From positions 40,810-104,809 of the forward strand of contig CAZIXF010000009.1 of the NCBI GenBank assembly GCA_964543195.1: a stretch of DNA of 64,000 nt. Reading direction: 5' to 3'. A program made the position numbers and the translations under genes. Shown one piece after another: positions 7,928 through 16,399 of this stretch (positions are counted from its first letter, which is position 1; each line of letters begins with the position of its first letter). Source of the DNA: JAGTVG01 sp964543195 (GTDB lineage Bacteria; Bacteroidota; Bacteroidia; Cytophagales; Cyclobacteriaceae). Below the pieces are notes generated by a model. It had not been told where the DNA came from. It was given only the letters and a program-made list of their open reading frames with translations, and made no database searches.

Positions 7928-10474
7928 ATGCGATTAATTGTTTTAACCAGCTATTTAATAAGCATTATTCTTGTATTTCTTTCTAACCGGTCATTTTCGG
8001 AAGGAAAATCATCAGTTGATCTCGTATTCCGTCAGATTATTAATCAGCCTTTGGCGATCCCGGGAATCGTGATCAATGAGATCATGTTCGATCCGGAACC
8101 ATCCGCAGGATTACCTGCAGTTGAATATATCGAATTATATAATCCGGCCGGTGAACCTGTACATATCGGAGGCTGGAGACTGAATAATTCGGTTTTACCC
8201 GATTTCCTCCTATCCCCCGGATCCTATGTGATACTGTCTGAAACGAAAAATGCGGGATTGTTTAAAGAGCGCGGAATTTCGCTGGGTTTGGAAAACTGGG
8301 ACAGGTTGAATAACCAGGGTCAGACGGTAACCCTGGCCGACCAATACGGACAACCAGTGGACCAGATTGCCTATTCGCCGGATATGATCGCTGATCCGGT
8401 CAAAAAGAAGGGAGGATGGAGCCTCGAACTGATCAATCCGCATCATACCTGTAAAGGGAAAGACAACTGGGCCGTATCGGATGATCCGCTAGGTGGAACT
8501 CCGGGAAAAGTCAACTCCGTTTACAGTCTTTCGAAGGATGACCAGCCTCCGGAAATAAGGACCCATTATTTTATTGGTAAGGATTCAATGGTGATCATTT
8601 TTTCCGAACCAATAATTTTATCTGATCTTCCGGAGAAGCCTCTGATAGAATTCACACCACATCTCACAATAAAGGCTATAATCTCTTACGGCCTGGATTC
8701 CAAAAAAATTCTGGTTGAACTGGGATCACAAATCATGCCGGGTATTGTGTATAAATTAAAACTAAGTAAGGTCTCCGATTGCCTGGGAAATGTAATGAAT
8801 GACACCATTATTCAAACCGGCATAGGCAAATCCCCGGATTTTGCCGACCTGTTATTCACTGAAATCATGTTCGATGAAACGCCTTCCCATGGAATGCCGG
8901 ATACGGAATATGTTGAAATCCTGAATGTCTCCGAACAGTTACTCGATCTCAGTCATTTCCGCCTTATTGCCAGGGAAGATACCATACCGCTGCCCGGCCA
9001 GACCCTGCTACCCGGCACTCACTACATTCTTTGCCCTGCCCGAAACAGTAGCCTGTTTGCAGAACCGGCTAATACGATCGGAATTACCGGTTTTCCCCGG
9101 TTACTGAATGAAGGCATGACCATAGCATTGATCAATGAAAAAAATAAATTGATCCATTCGGTTTTTTATTCAAAAGAATGGTATAATAACCAGGAAAAAT
9201 CTACGGGGGGGTTTTCTATTGAACTGATCGATCCGGGGAATCCCTGTGGTGACAGGAAAAACTGGGGAGTAACAGAAAATGAGAATGGGGGCACACCCGG
9301 AAAAATAAATTCGATCCGGGCTCCGAACCCGGATCTTGCAGGGCCGGAGATAGAAAGTGCCTATACACCCGATGACCGGTCGCTGTGGATCCGGATGAAT
9401 GAAAGGCTCCATCCGGGCAGTATCGAAACCATTTTTCTGCACTTTGATCCCTCCTCAGACTTTGAGTTCAATTTTTCTGATCCTTTGCTTCATCAGAAAT
9501 TGGAGGTTAAACTATCTCAGGAATTAATTACGAAACAAAGATATATAATTGAGATAACCGGTATCAGGGATTGCGTGGGAAATAAAATAAACAAAGCGCA
9601 TAATCGGTCATTTTTTTACCTGCCTGAAGAGGCTGACAGCGGAGACCTGGCAATCAGCGAGATCCTCTTTAATCCGGAACCCGGGGGAGTGGACTGGATT
9701 GAAATATACAATTTATCGGAGAAATACATCGATCCGAACAAGTTAACCCTGGGTCGTAAAAGAAATAATGAGATCATAACGTCCGGATCCGGCATCCTGC
9801 TTCACCGGTTGATCTTTCCAAGGCAATATTATGTATTCACTTCAAGTACCGATAAACTAATGGCCGATTTCCCATTCAGTAACAGGGAGCAGATCTATGA
9901 AGTTAAAAAAATACCGGAAATGCCCGACCAGGCCGGAAATCTGATATTGATGGATACGGGCAGCCTTATATTTGACTACATCGAATACTCCAGTAATATG
10001 CATCATCCGATGATCAGAAATGATGAAGGAGTATCCCTGGAAAGGATCAATTTCGATAAATCGGCCCTGTCTCCGGACAACTGGGAGTCTGCTTCGTTTG
10101 TCAATGGTTATGGCACACCAACGAAAAAAAACGGTAATAGCCAGGAAATTCAATCGGCCGGACATCAAATCACTGTGTACCCGGAGGTCTTTTCCCCGGA
10201 CGGGGACGGTTATCTTGATCTGTTGACGATCCGGTATAAACTGTCTTCTCCGGGGTATCTGGCCAATGTGTTTGTATTCAATATTCAGGGAAGAGCAATA
10301 AAAAAACTCACGGCAAACAACCTGATGGGAATTGAGGGTATTATTTACTGGGATGGTTCTACTGATACAGGATCCACGGCAGGAACCGGTTATTATATTA
10401 TTCTGTTCGAGTTGTACGATCTTACAGGAAATTATGATGTGATCAAAAAAAAGGTGGGTCTGTTTAATAAATGA
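7928..10474 (+). CDS. Secreted multi-domain protein with three lamin tail domains
   Basis: 848 residues with an N-terminal signal sequence. Three lamin-tail domains can be seen from the repeated pattern IxEIMFDP/ILFNPEP...EYIEIYN...W.L: about 45-170, 300-450 and 575-720. Ig-like segments lie between them. The C-terminus contains FSPDGDGYLD and a FlgD/CHU-like beta sandwich ending in KKVGLFNK. Such proteins are exported surface or extracellular proteins in Bacteroidota. The C-terminal domain may be a T9SS cargo signal but is not the canonical type A form, so the route is uncertain. Its TGA stop abuts the stop of the next, convergent gene. Confidence 0.8.
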   Translation: MRLIVLTSYLISIILVFLSNRSFSEGKSSVDLVFRQIINQPLAIPGIVINEIMFDPEPSAGLPAVEYIELYNPAGEPVHIGGWRLNNSVLPDFLLSPGSYVILSETKNAGLFKERGISLGLENWDRLNNQGQTVTLADQYGQPVDQIAYSPDMIADPVKKKGGWSLELINPHHTCKGKDNWAVSDDPLGGTPGKVNSVYSLSKDDQPPEIRTHYFIGKDSMVIIFSEPIILSDLPEKPLIEFTPHLTIKAIISYGLDSKKILVELGSQIMPGIVYKLKLSKVSDCLGNVMNDTIIQTGIGKSPDFADLLFTEIMFDETPSHGMPDTEYVEILNVSEQLLDLSHFRLIAREDTIPLPGQTLLPGTHYILCPARNSSLFAEPANTIGITGFPRLLNEGMTIALINEKNKLIHSVFYSKEWYNNQEKSTGGFSIELIDPGNPCGDRKNWGVTENENGGTPGKINSIRAPNPDLAGPEIESAYTPDDRSLWIRMNERLHPGSIETIFLHFDPSSDFEFNFSDPLLHQKLEVKLSQELITKQRYIIEITGIRDCVGNKINKAHNRSFFYLPEEADSGDLAISEILFNPEPGGVDWIEIYNLSEKYIDPNKLTLGRKRNNEIITSGSGILLHRLIFPRQYYVFTSSTDKLMADFPFSNREQIYEVKKIPEMPDQAGNLILMDTGSLIFDYIEYSSNMHHPMIRNDEGVSLERINFDKSALSPDNWESASFVNGYGTPTKKNGNSQEIQSAGHQITVYPEVFSPDGDGYLDLLTIRYKLSSPGYLANVFVFNIQGRAIKKLTANNLMGIEGIIYWDGSTDTGSTAGTGYYIILFELYDLTGNYDVIKKKVGLFNK

Positions 10475-11506
10475 TCATTCTTTATATATGAAAACCCTTG
10501 CTTCACCTTCCTTTCTACGGTAACCCCTGTACATGCCTTCGGTATTGAATTCCATCGCAATATTGCCTTTATAGTCTATACAGATCACGCCACCATCTCC
10601 TCCCATTTTCACCAGCTCGTCGTTGATCACTTTATCCGCTGCCTGCTGAAGCGTATATTTACCGTATTTCATCTTTGCGGCAATATCATAGGCTACCACT
10701 TTCCGTATAAAAAATTCACCATGCCCGGTAGATGACACAGCGCATGTTTCGTTATCCGCGTAGGTTCCTGCCCCGATGATGGGAGAATCGCCTATTCGTC
10801 CATATTTCTTATTGGTCATCCCTCCGGTAGATGTTCCTGCTGCCAGGTTACCGTTTTTATCGAGGGCCACTACACCTACGGTTCCGAATTTGCTGTCATG
10901 AATTCTTGTTTTTATGGAGGAACCATCTTTTTCCCTTTCCCTGATCCTCATCAGGCTTTTATATCTCCTTTCCGTATAGAAATAACCCGAATCCACCAGT
11001 TGAACATGCTGTTTTCCGGCAAACAATTCGGCCCCTTTTCCTGTGAGCATCACGTGGGATGAATGGTTCATGACCGCCAGGGCAGCCTCAATAGGATTTT
11101 TAATATGCGAAACCCCGGCAACAGCACCCGCATTCAGATTTTTACCATCCATAATGGAGGCATCCAGCTCATTGTAGCCCTCATGAGTAAACACCGCACC
11201 TTTTCCCGCATTGAACAAAGGTGAATCTTCCATGACCTTTATGGATTCCACTACCGCTTCAATCGCTGTTCCTCCTTCCGCCAGGATGTCATATCCGGTA
11301 TTGACAGCCCTGGTCAACACGCTTCGATAATCAGCCTCCAGATCCTCGGGCATATTTTTCCTGGTAATGGTGCCGGCTCCTCCGTGTACCACAATCGTAA
11401 ATGTCGATTCAACATCAGATGTATCTTGAGAAAAGACCGGGAATGAACCGGCAAGGATCGCAGAAATCAGCGTTATAAATGCAAATAAATATCTGAATAT
11501 TAACAT
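10475..11506 (-). CDS. Isoaspartyl peptidase / L-asparaginase (Ntn-hydrolase), exported
   Basis: 343 residues with a signal peptide ending near SFPVFSQ, so periplasmic. It belongs to the asparaginase-2/taspase family, which self-cleaves to expose an N-terminal threonine nucleophile. That residue is T209 in KFGTVGVVALD. The N-terminal HGGAGTI and the GTSTGG loop after the nucleophile are also present. It hydrolyses L-asparagine and/or isoaspartyl dipeptides, and which one dominates cannot be told. Convergent with the lamin-tail gene with no intergenic bases. Confidence 0.92.
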   Translation of the reverse strand: MLIFRYLFAFITLISAILAGSFPVFSQDTSDVESTFTIVVHGGAGTITRKNMPEDLEADYRSVLTRAVNTGYDILAEGGTAIEAVVESIKVMEDSPLFNAGKGAVFTHEGYNELDASIMDGKNLNAGAVAGVSHIKNPIEAALAVMNHSSHVMLTGKGAELFAGKQHVQLVDSGYFYTERRYKSLMRIREREKDGSSIKTRIHDSKFGTVGVVALDKNGNLAAGTSTGGMTNKKYGRIGDSPIIGAGTYADNETCAVSSTGHGEFFIRKVVAYDIAAKMKYGKYTLQQAADKVINDELVKMGGDGGVICIDYKGNIAMEFNTEGMYRGYRRKEGEARVFIYKE

Positions 11507-11648
11507 AATAATACGGGTTTATATTCGTCAATATTTTAATAAGATTTTTTTATATATAAATAAATTTACAATTTTGCGTCTTATAAAAATAATAATGCCG
11601 TAAAACTGCATTTTTTAAGTTTTGAAAGAAATTCTAAATATATAAATT

Positions 11649-12035
11649 ATGGCAAAGGAAGAAAAAACCAGGTATACACCTGAAGAATTGAAGGAATTCG
11701 AACAGTTGATCCATGATAAACTGGAGAAGGCCAAAAACGAGTTGAACTATATCAAACAGACGTTAAGCCGGAGCAACGACAGCGGAACAGATGAAACCTC
11801 AGGGACAAGTAAACTACTTGAGGATGGTGCCGATACGATGGAAAAAGAAAGTCTGAGCCAGTTAGCTGCAAGACAACAGAAATTCATCAATAACCTTGAA
11901 AACGCTTTGATACGGATCAAGAACGGTACCTATGGCATATGTATTGACACCGGAAAGCTGATCAGCAAGGAAAGGCTTCGATCTGTGCCGCATACATTGC
12001 ATTCAATCGAAGCTAAATTATCTAAAAACAATTGA
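11649..12035 (+). CDS. TraR/DksA family protein with degenerate zinc finger
   Basis: 128 residues: an N-terminal coiled-coil hairpin (about 15-90), then the C-terminal finger region GTYGICIDTGKLISKERL. DksA proteins enter the secondary channel of RNA polymerase and modulate rRNA and amino-acid promoters. Only one cysteine of the usual four remains, so zinc binding is unlikely. That is common in Bacteroidota members of the family. The coiled-coil tip does not show an obvious DxxDxA motif, so ppGpp-type activity is unproven. It is directly followed by scpB with no spacing. Confidence 0.82.
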   Translation: MAKEEKTRYTPEELKEFEQLIHDKLEKAKNELNYIKQTLSRSNDSGTDETSGTSKLLEDGADTMEKESLSQLAARQQKFINNLENALIRIKNGTYGICIDTGKLISKERLRSVPHTLHSIEAKLSKNN

Positions 12036-12602
12036 TTGGATTTTCTTTCAAATCATATTGAAGCATTAATTTTTGCCTCCCCCAAACCTATTAAAAAGGA
12101 GGAAATCAGGAGTTGCCTCGTAGAGATGTTTGATGCCGAAGTCCCGGATGAGGATATCAATAAGGCAATCGATACTTTAAAAGAAAAATATCAGGATGAT
12201 GCATTCGCCTTTGGAATGGAACATATTGGGGGGGGATATCAATTTTTGACAAAACCAGCCTATCAGGCAAGTATTGGAATCCTTTTAAAACAACAATCCA
12301 AAAAAAGGTTGTCCAATTCGGCACTTGAAACTTTAGCTATTATAGCCTACAAACAACCAGTTACCAAGTCCCAGATAGAACAGATCCGGGGTGTTAATGC
12401 GGATTACACAACTCAGAAATTACTTGAAAAGGAACTGATAGAAATTAAAGGTAAAGCGGAGGGTCTGGGCAGGCCGATATTATACGGCACTTCTGAAAAA
12501 TTCATGGAGTATTTCGGCATCAACAAACTGGATGAATTACCCACACCGAAAGATTTCAGTTCTGAAGACAATACGATCGGTGAAGAAAGTACCGACGAAT
12601 AA
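12036..12602 (+). CDS. scpB: Segregation and condensation protein B (ScpB)
   Basis: 188 residues. ScpB is a winged-helix kleisin partner that works with ScpA and SMC in chromosome condensation. The start is taken as the TTG directly after the TGA of the dksA-like gene, since the family N-terminus HIEALIFASPKPI begins six codons later and no ATG precedes it. The central block LETLAIIAYKQPVTKSQIEQIRGV is diagnostic. The tail is acidic and low complexity. Translation is probably coupled to the gene upstream. scpA is not in the window. Confidence 0.93.
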   Translation: MDFLSNHIEALIFASPKPIKKEEIRSCLVEMFDAEVPDEDINKAIDTLKEKYQDDAFAFGMEHIGGGYQFLTKPAYQASIGILLKQQSKKRLSNSALETLAIIAYKQPVTKSQIEQIRGVNADYTTQKLLEKELIEIKGKAEGLGRPILYGTSEKFMEYFGINKLDELPTPKDFSSEDNTIGEESTDE

Positions 12603-12619
12603 TAATTCTGCTTATACGA

Positions 12620-13471
12620 ATGAAATCCGATAAAAAAAGGAGACGGCGACGTGTATTTGATTCTGAATCCGATCCCAAAAAAGTAAATCCCCCGGCATAT
12701 GATTTTCTGAAAAAACCTTCCGGCAGTCAAAAGGGAAAATCACCTGCCACCCGTTTAAATAAGTATATAGCCCATGCAGGGATCTGTTCGAGGCGGGAGG
12801 CCGATAAACTGATCGAACGGGGCGAGATCAAAGTAAATAATAAGGTGATCACCGAACTGGGTTACCAAGTCAAACCGCAGGATAAGGTTTATTATAAAGG
12901 ACGGCTGGTCAAAAAGGAAAAATTTATTTACGTGCTGCTTAACAAACCGAAGGATCTGATCACTACGACGGATGACCCGCAGGACAGATCGACCGTGATG
13001 GACCTGGTCGTCAAGCATATTGACGAGAGGATTTATCCGGTCGGAAGGCTTGACCGTAATACAACCGGTTTACTGCTGCTTACCAATGACGGGGACCTGG
13101 CCCAACGATTATCACATCCATCCTATAATATCCGGAAGGTATATGAGGTTCAGGTCGGCAAACCGGTACTTGAGGATGATGTAATAAAGATCGGAAAGGG
13201 TGTTGAACTGGAAGATGGTGTCGTAAAAGCCGATGATATCGCAATAATATCCCCGGATAACAAGACATTGGGACTGGAAATCCATAGCGGTAAAAACAGG
13301 GTGGTCCGCAGGATATTTGAATCCCTGGGCTACGAAGTAACCAAGCTTGACAGGGTAATGTATGCCTTCCTGACAAAAAAAAATCTGCCCCGGGGAAAAT
13401 GGCGGTTTCTGTTGGAACATGAAGTGATCAAATTGAAACATCTGGGACGGGGAAGAAAAAAACCCGGTTGA
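12620..13471 (+). CDS. rluB: rRNA pseudouridine synthase, RluB/RsuA family
   Basis: 283 residues. An unusually basic N-terminal extension (about 1-42, starting MKSDKKRRRRR) is followed by an S4 RNA-binding domain (RLNKYIAHAGICSRREADK) and the catalytic domain. The catalytic aspartate is D145 in PVGRLDRNTTGLLLLTNDG. The family isomerises uridine in 23S (RluB) or 16S (RsuA) rRNA. RluB is preferred from length and its pairing with scpB, which is the usual scpA/scpB/rluB neighbourhood. The gene starts 17 bp after the scpB stop. Confidence 0.92.
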   Translation: MKSDKKRRRRRVFDSESDPKKVNPPAYDFLKKPSGSQKGKSPATRLNKYIAHAGICSRREADKLIERGEIKVNNKVITELGYQVKPQDKVYYKGRLVKKEKFIYVLLNKPKDLITTTDDPQDRSTVMDLVVKHIDERIYPVGRLDRNTTGLLLLTNDGDLAQRLSHPSYNIRKVYEVQVGKPVLEDDVIKIGKGVELEDGVVKADDIAIISPDNKTLGLEIHSGKNRVVRRIFESLGYEVTKLDRVMYAFLTKKNLPRGKWRFLLEHEVIKLKHLGRGRKKPG

Positions 13472-13631
13472 CATAGTCACATGTTTACATTTCGCAAAAA
13501 AATTAAAGATCTGGTTGATATTGAATAATGAAAAACTCAAATTCATCCGGAAAAAACAAAAAAAGTGATATCTTAACTCCCTGTATGATCAATTCATTTT
13601 CTATTTGGTCCGAAAACAAAATAATAAAATC

Positions 13632-14756
13632 ATGCGGTATATTTCTTTTTCATTGATATTTCTACTTACTGGAATCACGATACTCCGGGCCCAGCCGGAA
13701 ATAAACACGCTGGACATTGGTGCAAAGGCTCCGGATTTCAATCTTCCCGGGGTGGATGGTGAAATGCATGCCCTCGAAGATTATGATCAATATAAGATCC
13801 TGGCCGTCATATTCACCTGTAATCACTGCCCTACCGCCCAGGCCTACGAAGATAAAATAATCAACATGGTCGATCGTTACCGTCCCGAAGGAGTGGGTTT
13901 TGTAGCCATTTCTCCCAACAGCCCCCAGGCAGTCAGTCTGGCTGAATTGGGATATTCGGATATGGGAGATGAACTGGTGGACATGGTACAGCGGGCCGAG
14001 GATAAAAACTATAATTTCCCTTATCTGTACGATGGCTCTTCCCAGGAGGCTTCCATAGCTTATGGACCCATGGCTACTCCACATGTGTTTATTTTCGATG
14101 AAAACAGGAGACTTAGGTATACGGGGAGGATCGATGACACAGAAAATCCATATATTGAACCCGGTCAGAAGGATATGATCAATGCCATTGAAGCCCTATT
14201 GAATGACAAGGAAGTACCAGTGAAAAAAACGAAAACCTTTGGTTGTTCGATAAAATGGGCCTGGAAAGATGAATGGACAAAAAAACTGATCAATGACTGG
14301 GCCAATGCCCCGGTGAATATCGAAGAGATCGATGTGGATGGAATAAAAAACCTCATTGAAAACAATACCGGAAAACTCAGGCTGATCAACCTTTGGGCCA
14401 CCTGGTGTGGTCCCTGTGTGATCGAATTTCCGGAATTCGTTACCATTGACAGGATGTATCGTGGAAGGGATTTTGAATTCATTTCGATCAGCGCGGATAA
14501 ACTACCCAAAAAGGATAAAGCCCTTGCCTTTCTTGAGGAAAAAGAGGCCGCCAACAAAAACTATATTTTCAAAGGCGACAATATGTATGACCTGATCGAG
14601 GCAGTGGACGAGGACTGGCAGGGCGCACTGCCTTATACCATGCTCATTGCACCGGGAGGAAAGGTTTTATATAAAGGCCAGGGAATAATTGATCCGTTAT
14701 CCATAAAAAAGGATATTGTAAACTATCTTGGAAGATATTATGCTGATGATAATTAG
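13632..14756 (+). CDS. Exported protein with two thioredoxin-like domains
   Basis: 374 residues from the ATG at 13632, chosen over an upstream TTG at 13605 because it gives a clean signal peptide (RYISFSLIFLLTGITILRAQ). Domain 1 (about 25-190) is a peroxiredoxin/redoxin-like fold with CNHC at 63-66. Domain 2 (about 220-374) is a TlpA/ResA-like thioredoxin with WCGPC at 258-262. Both CxxC pairs are intact, so it is a likely periplasmic disulfide reductase with two redox centres, perhaps passing electrons between them. It precedes an exported RraA-like gene by 24 bp, suggesting a two-gene transcript. Confidence 0.85.
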   Translation: MRYISFSLIFLLTGITILRAQPEINTLDIGAKAPDFNLPGVDGEMHALEDYDQYKILAVIFTCNHCPTAQAYEDKIINMVDRYRPEGVGFVAISPNSPQAVSLAELGYSDMGDELVDMVQRAEDKNYNFPYLYDGSSQEASIAYGPMATPHVFIFDENRRLRYTGRIDDTENPYIEPGQKDMINAIEALLNDKEVPVKKTKTFGCSIKWAWKDEWTKKLINDWANAPVNIEEIDVDGIKNLIENNTGKLRLINLWATWCGPCVIEFPEFVTIDRMYRGRDFEFISISADKLPKKDKALAFLEEKEAANKNYIFKGDNMYDLIEAVDEDWQGALPYTMLIAPGGKVLYKGQGIIDPLSIKKDIVNYLGRYYADDN

Positions 14757-14780
14757 ATTAACAAACAAACATTTTTAACT

Positions 14781-15572
14781 ATGAGAACAATTAAATTTTT
14801 ACTTATTGGCATTGGAGTTGCATTTATGGTTTCCCCGGATTCATATGCACAGGATGAGCTCACCGACGAACAGATCCTGAAATTGTATGATGGGTTGCGG
14901 GTGGCCGATGTATGCGATGGCCTGGATATGGTGGGCCTGCGTGATGAAACCATTCTGGACCAGCGAATTGATGCATTATGGAAGGATATTGATGATCTCT
15001 CGCATATTTTCAGAGGCATTGCGGTTACGGCGCGGTATGTACCCACTAACGATGTGGTGAAAAATCCCATGGAAGCCGACGAATTCAGGGAATGGGAAGG
15101 TAGCTGGTACGGCAATATTTCCACGGAACCCTTTGTTGAGCACATAAAAGAAGGCAGCGTGATCGTGCTGGATGTATCGGGTGACGGCGATACCGGATCC
15201 ATGGGTTCCAATAATGGTCTTTTCTGGGTCAGCAAAGGGGCCGTGGGTGTGGTTTCCAACGGAGGCGTACGCGACACGGATGAAGTGATCAAACAAAAGA
15301 TCCCGGTGTACCTGGATTACATGAACCGCGGAAGAGGAATCAGACCGGGCAGGAATGAAATAGAGTCGGTGATGGAACCGGTTGTTGTCGGTGGGGTATT
15401 GATCAGGCCTAACGATGTGATCGTAGCCGATGGCGATGGTGTGGTTGTGGTGCCCCGTGAACATGCCCGCCAGGTAGCTGAATATGCCCATATTATTCTC
15501 ACAGGGGATAAAGAGGGCAGGCGAGCGCTTTATGAAAGACTTGGCATGCCACTCGACGAAACGGTTAAATAA
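14781..15572 (+). CDS. RraA family protein with an export signal
   Basis: 263 residues. The core matches the RraA / 4-hydroxy-4-methyl-2-oxoglutarate aldolase fold, with VADVCDGLDMVG near the start, the glycine-rich SMGSNNGLF and the signature GGVRDTDEV near 160. Known members are cytoplasmic (RNase E inhibitor or class II pyruvate aldolase). This one begins with a hydrophobic signal sequence ending near SYAQ at 25, so it should be periplasmic. That argues for a small-molecule lyase role over RNase regulation. The pairing with a periplasmic twin thioredoxin is unexplained. Confidence 0.82.
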   Translation: MRTIKFLLIGIGVAFMVSPDSYAQDELTDEQILKLYDGLRVADVCDGLDMVGLRDETILDQRIDALWKDIDDLSHIFRGIAVTARYVPTNDVVKNPMEADEFREWEGSWYGNISTEPFVEHIKEGSVIVLDVSGDGDTGSMGSNNGLFWVSKGAVGVVSNGGVRDTDEVIKQKIPVYLDYMNRGRGIRPGRNEIESVMEPVVVGGVLIRPNDVIVADGDGVVVVPREHARQVAEYAHIILTGDKEGRRALYERLGMPLDETVK

Positions 15573-15631
15573 ATTTTACCGGAATTGAAAGCAAGGGAAG
15601 GCATATAGCCTGATCCGGCATCTAAAAAAAT

Positions 15632-15668
15632 AAAAAGCCATCTCCCGTCTGGAAGATGGCTTTTTTTT
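15632..15668. terminator. Bidirectional intrinsic terminator
   Basis: An 8-bp stem AGCCATCT/AGATGGCT (15636-15643 and 15654-15661) is flanked by an A run on the left and a T run on the right. It can therefore terminate both the RraA-like gene on the plus strand and the tRNA-Phe transcript on the minus strand. Confidence 0.85.
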
Positions 15669-15669
15669 G

Positions 15670-15742
15670 TGGTGATGAGTGGATTCGAACCACCGACTCA
15701 CGGATTTTCAGTCCGATGCTCTACCACCTGAGCTACATCACC
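15670..15742 (-). tRNA. tRNA-Phe (GAA)
   Basis: The minus strand folds as a complete 73-nt cloverleaf. The acceptor stem is GGTGATG/CATCACC, the D-arm starts TAGCTCAG, the anticodon loop is CTGAAAA with anticodon GAA, the T-loop is TTCGAAT, and the discriminator base is A at 15670. CCA is not encoded and must be added after transcription. Confidence 0.97.
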
Positions 15743-15755
15743 ACTCAAGGAGGAG

Positions 15756-15787
15756 CAAAATTAGTCAATTTTATTTTTTGCCACAAA
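15756..15787 (-). promoter_or_regulatory. Bacteroidota-type promoter of tRNA-Phe
   Basis: On the minus strand TTTG (15787-15784), a 20-nt spacer and TAATTTTG (15763-15756) match the Bacteroidota housekeeping consensus TTTG-N19-21-TAnnTTTG exactly. The -7 box ends 13 bp before the tRNA 5' end, the expected distance for a short leader. Confidence 0.75.
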
Positions 15788-15896
15788 ATTATACAATTAG
15801 TTTTTATCCTGAAAAACAGCATTCTTATTACCGGTTTAACCGCAACAATTATATTGAGAAATCGTTTCAAAGATAGAACAGCAAAAATCTGCGTTT

Positions 15897-16382
15897 ATGA
15901 CTCCTTTTGATGGATTACCCGATTATTCACGCATCTGGATTTACCAGGCCGACAGAACACTGACCGGTAAAGAAATTAAAGAGATCCAGCAAATGTCGGA
16001 TGAATTTACCTCTCTGTGGGTTGCCCATGGAAAAGGTCTCAAGGCGGGCGCTCGTACATTTTATAATCAATTCCTGATACTTTCCGTCAATGAAAAAATA
16101 AATGGTGCATCGGGTTGTTCGATCGATTCATCGGTTGATTTCATCAGGCAACTGGAAAACAGGTACAGAATAAATTTTCTGGATCGTTCAAAGATTGCTT
16201 ATTTATCCGGAAAAGATGTAAATTTAACTGATCGCAGATCAATAAAAGGAAAAATCGAATCAGGCGAAATCACCGGGGAAACCTTGATCTTCAATAATTT
16301 AATTGAAACCAAGGAGGAGCTCAACCATAAATGGCTCATACCGGCAAAAGAATCCTGGATGAAAAGATATTTTGGTGGATAA
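15897..16382 (+). CDS. Conserved Bacteroidota protein of unknown function (often mislabelled ABC transporter ATPase)
   Basis: 161 residues, soluble, no signal peptide. It has the conserved blocks SRIWIYQADR, WVAHGKGLKAG, NGASGCSIDSSV and a C-terminal WLIPAKESWMKRYF. I recall this family in many Bacteroidota under the name ABC transporter ATPase, but the sequence has no Walker A, signature or Walker B motif, so that name is not supported. Its stop lies 17 bp before the porE ATG, and it is probably co-transcribed with porE. Function unknown. Confidence 0.85.
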   Translation: MTPFDGLPDYSRIWIYQADRTLTGKEIKEIQQMSDEFTSLWVAHGKGLKAGARTFYNQFLILSVNEKINGASGCSIDSSVDFIRQLENRYRINFLDRSKIAYLSGKDVNLTDRRSIKGKIESGEITGETLIFNNLIETKEELNHKWLIPAKESWMKRYFGG

Positions 16383-16383
16383 C

Positions 16384-16391
16384 AAAAGGAG
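16384..16391 (+). promoter_or_regulatory. Shine-Dalgarno-like site before porE
   Basis: The sequence AAAAGGAG lies about 8 bp before the ATG at 16400, where strong sites are otherwise rare in this window. It supports 16400 over the upstream in-frame ATG at 16331 as the porE start. Confidence 0.5.
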
Positions 16392-16399
16392 CAAGTAAA

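Noticed and set aside
10472..10477. Shared palindrome TGATCA providing the stop codons of two convergent genes
   Set aside because: Elegant but expected by chance in tightly packed convergent genes; no function inferred.
13520..13655. 42-codon open frame before the twin-thioredoxin gene
   Set aside because: It overlaps the signal peptide region, has no family pattern and is within chance length for this AT-rich spacer.
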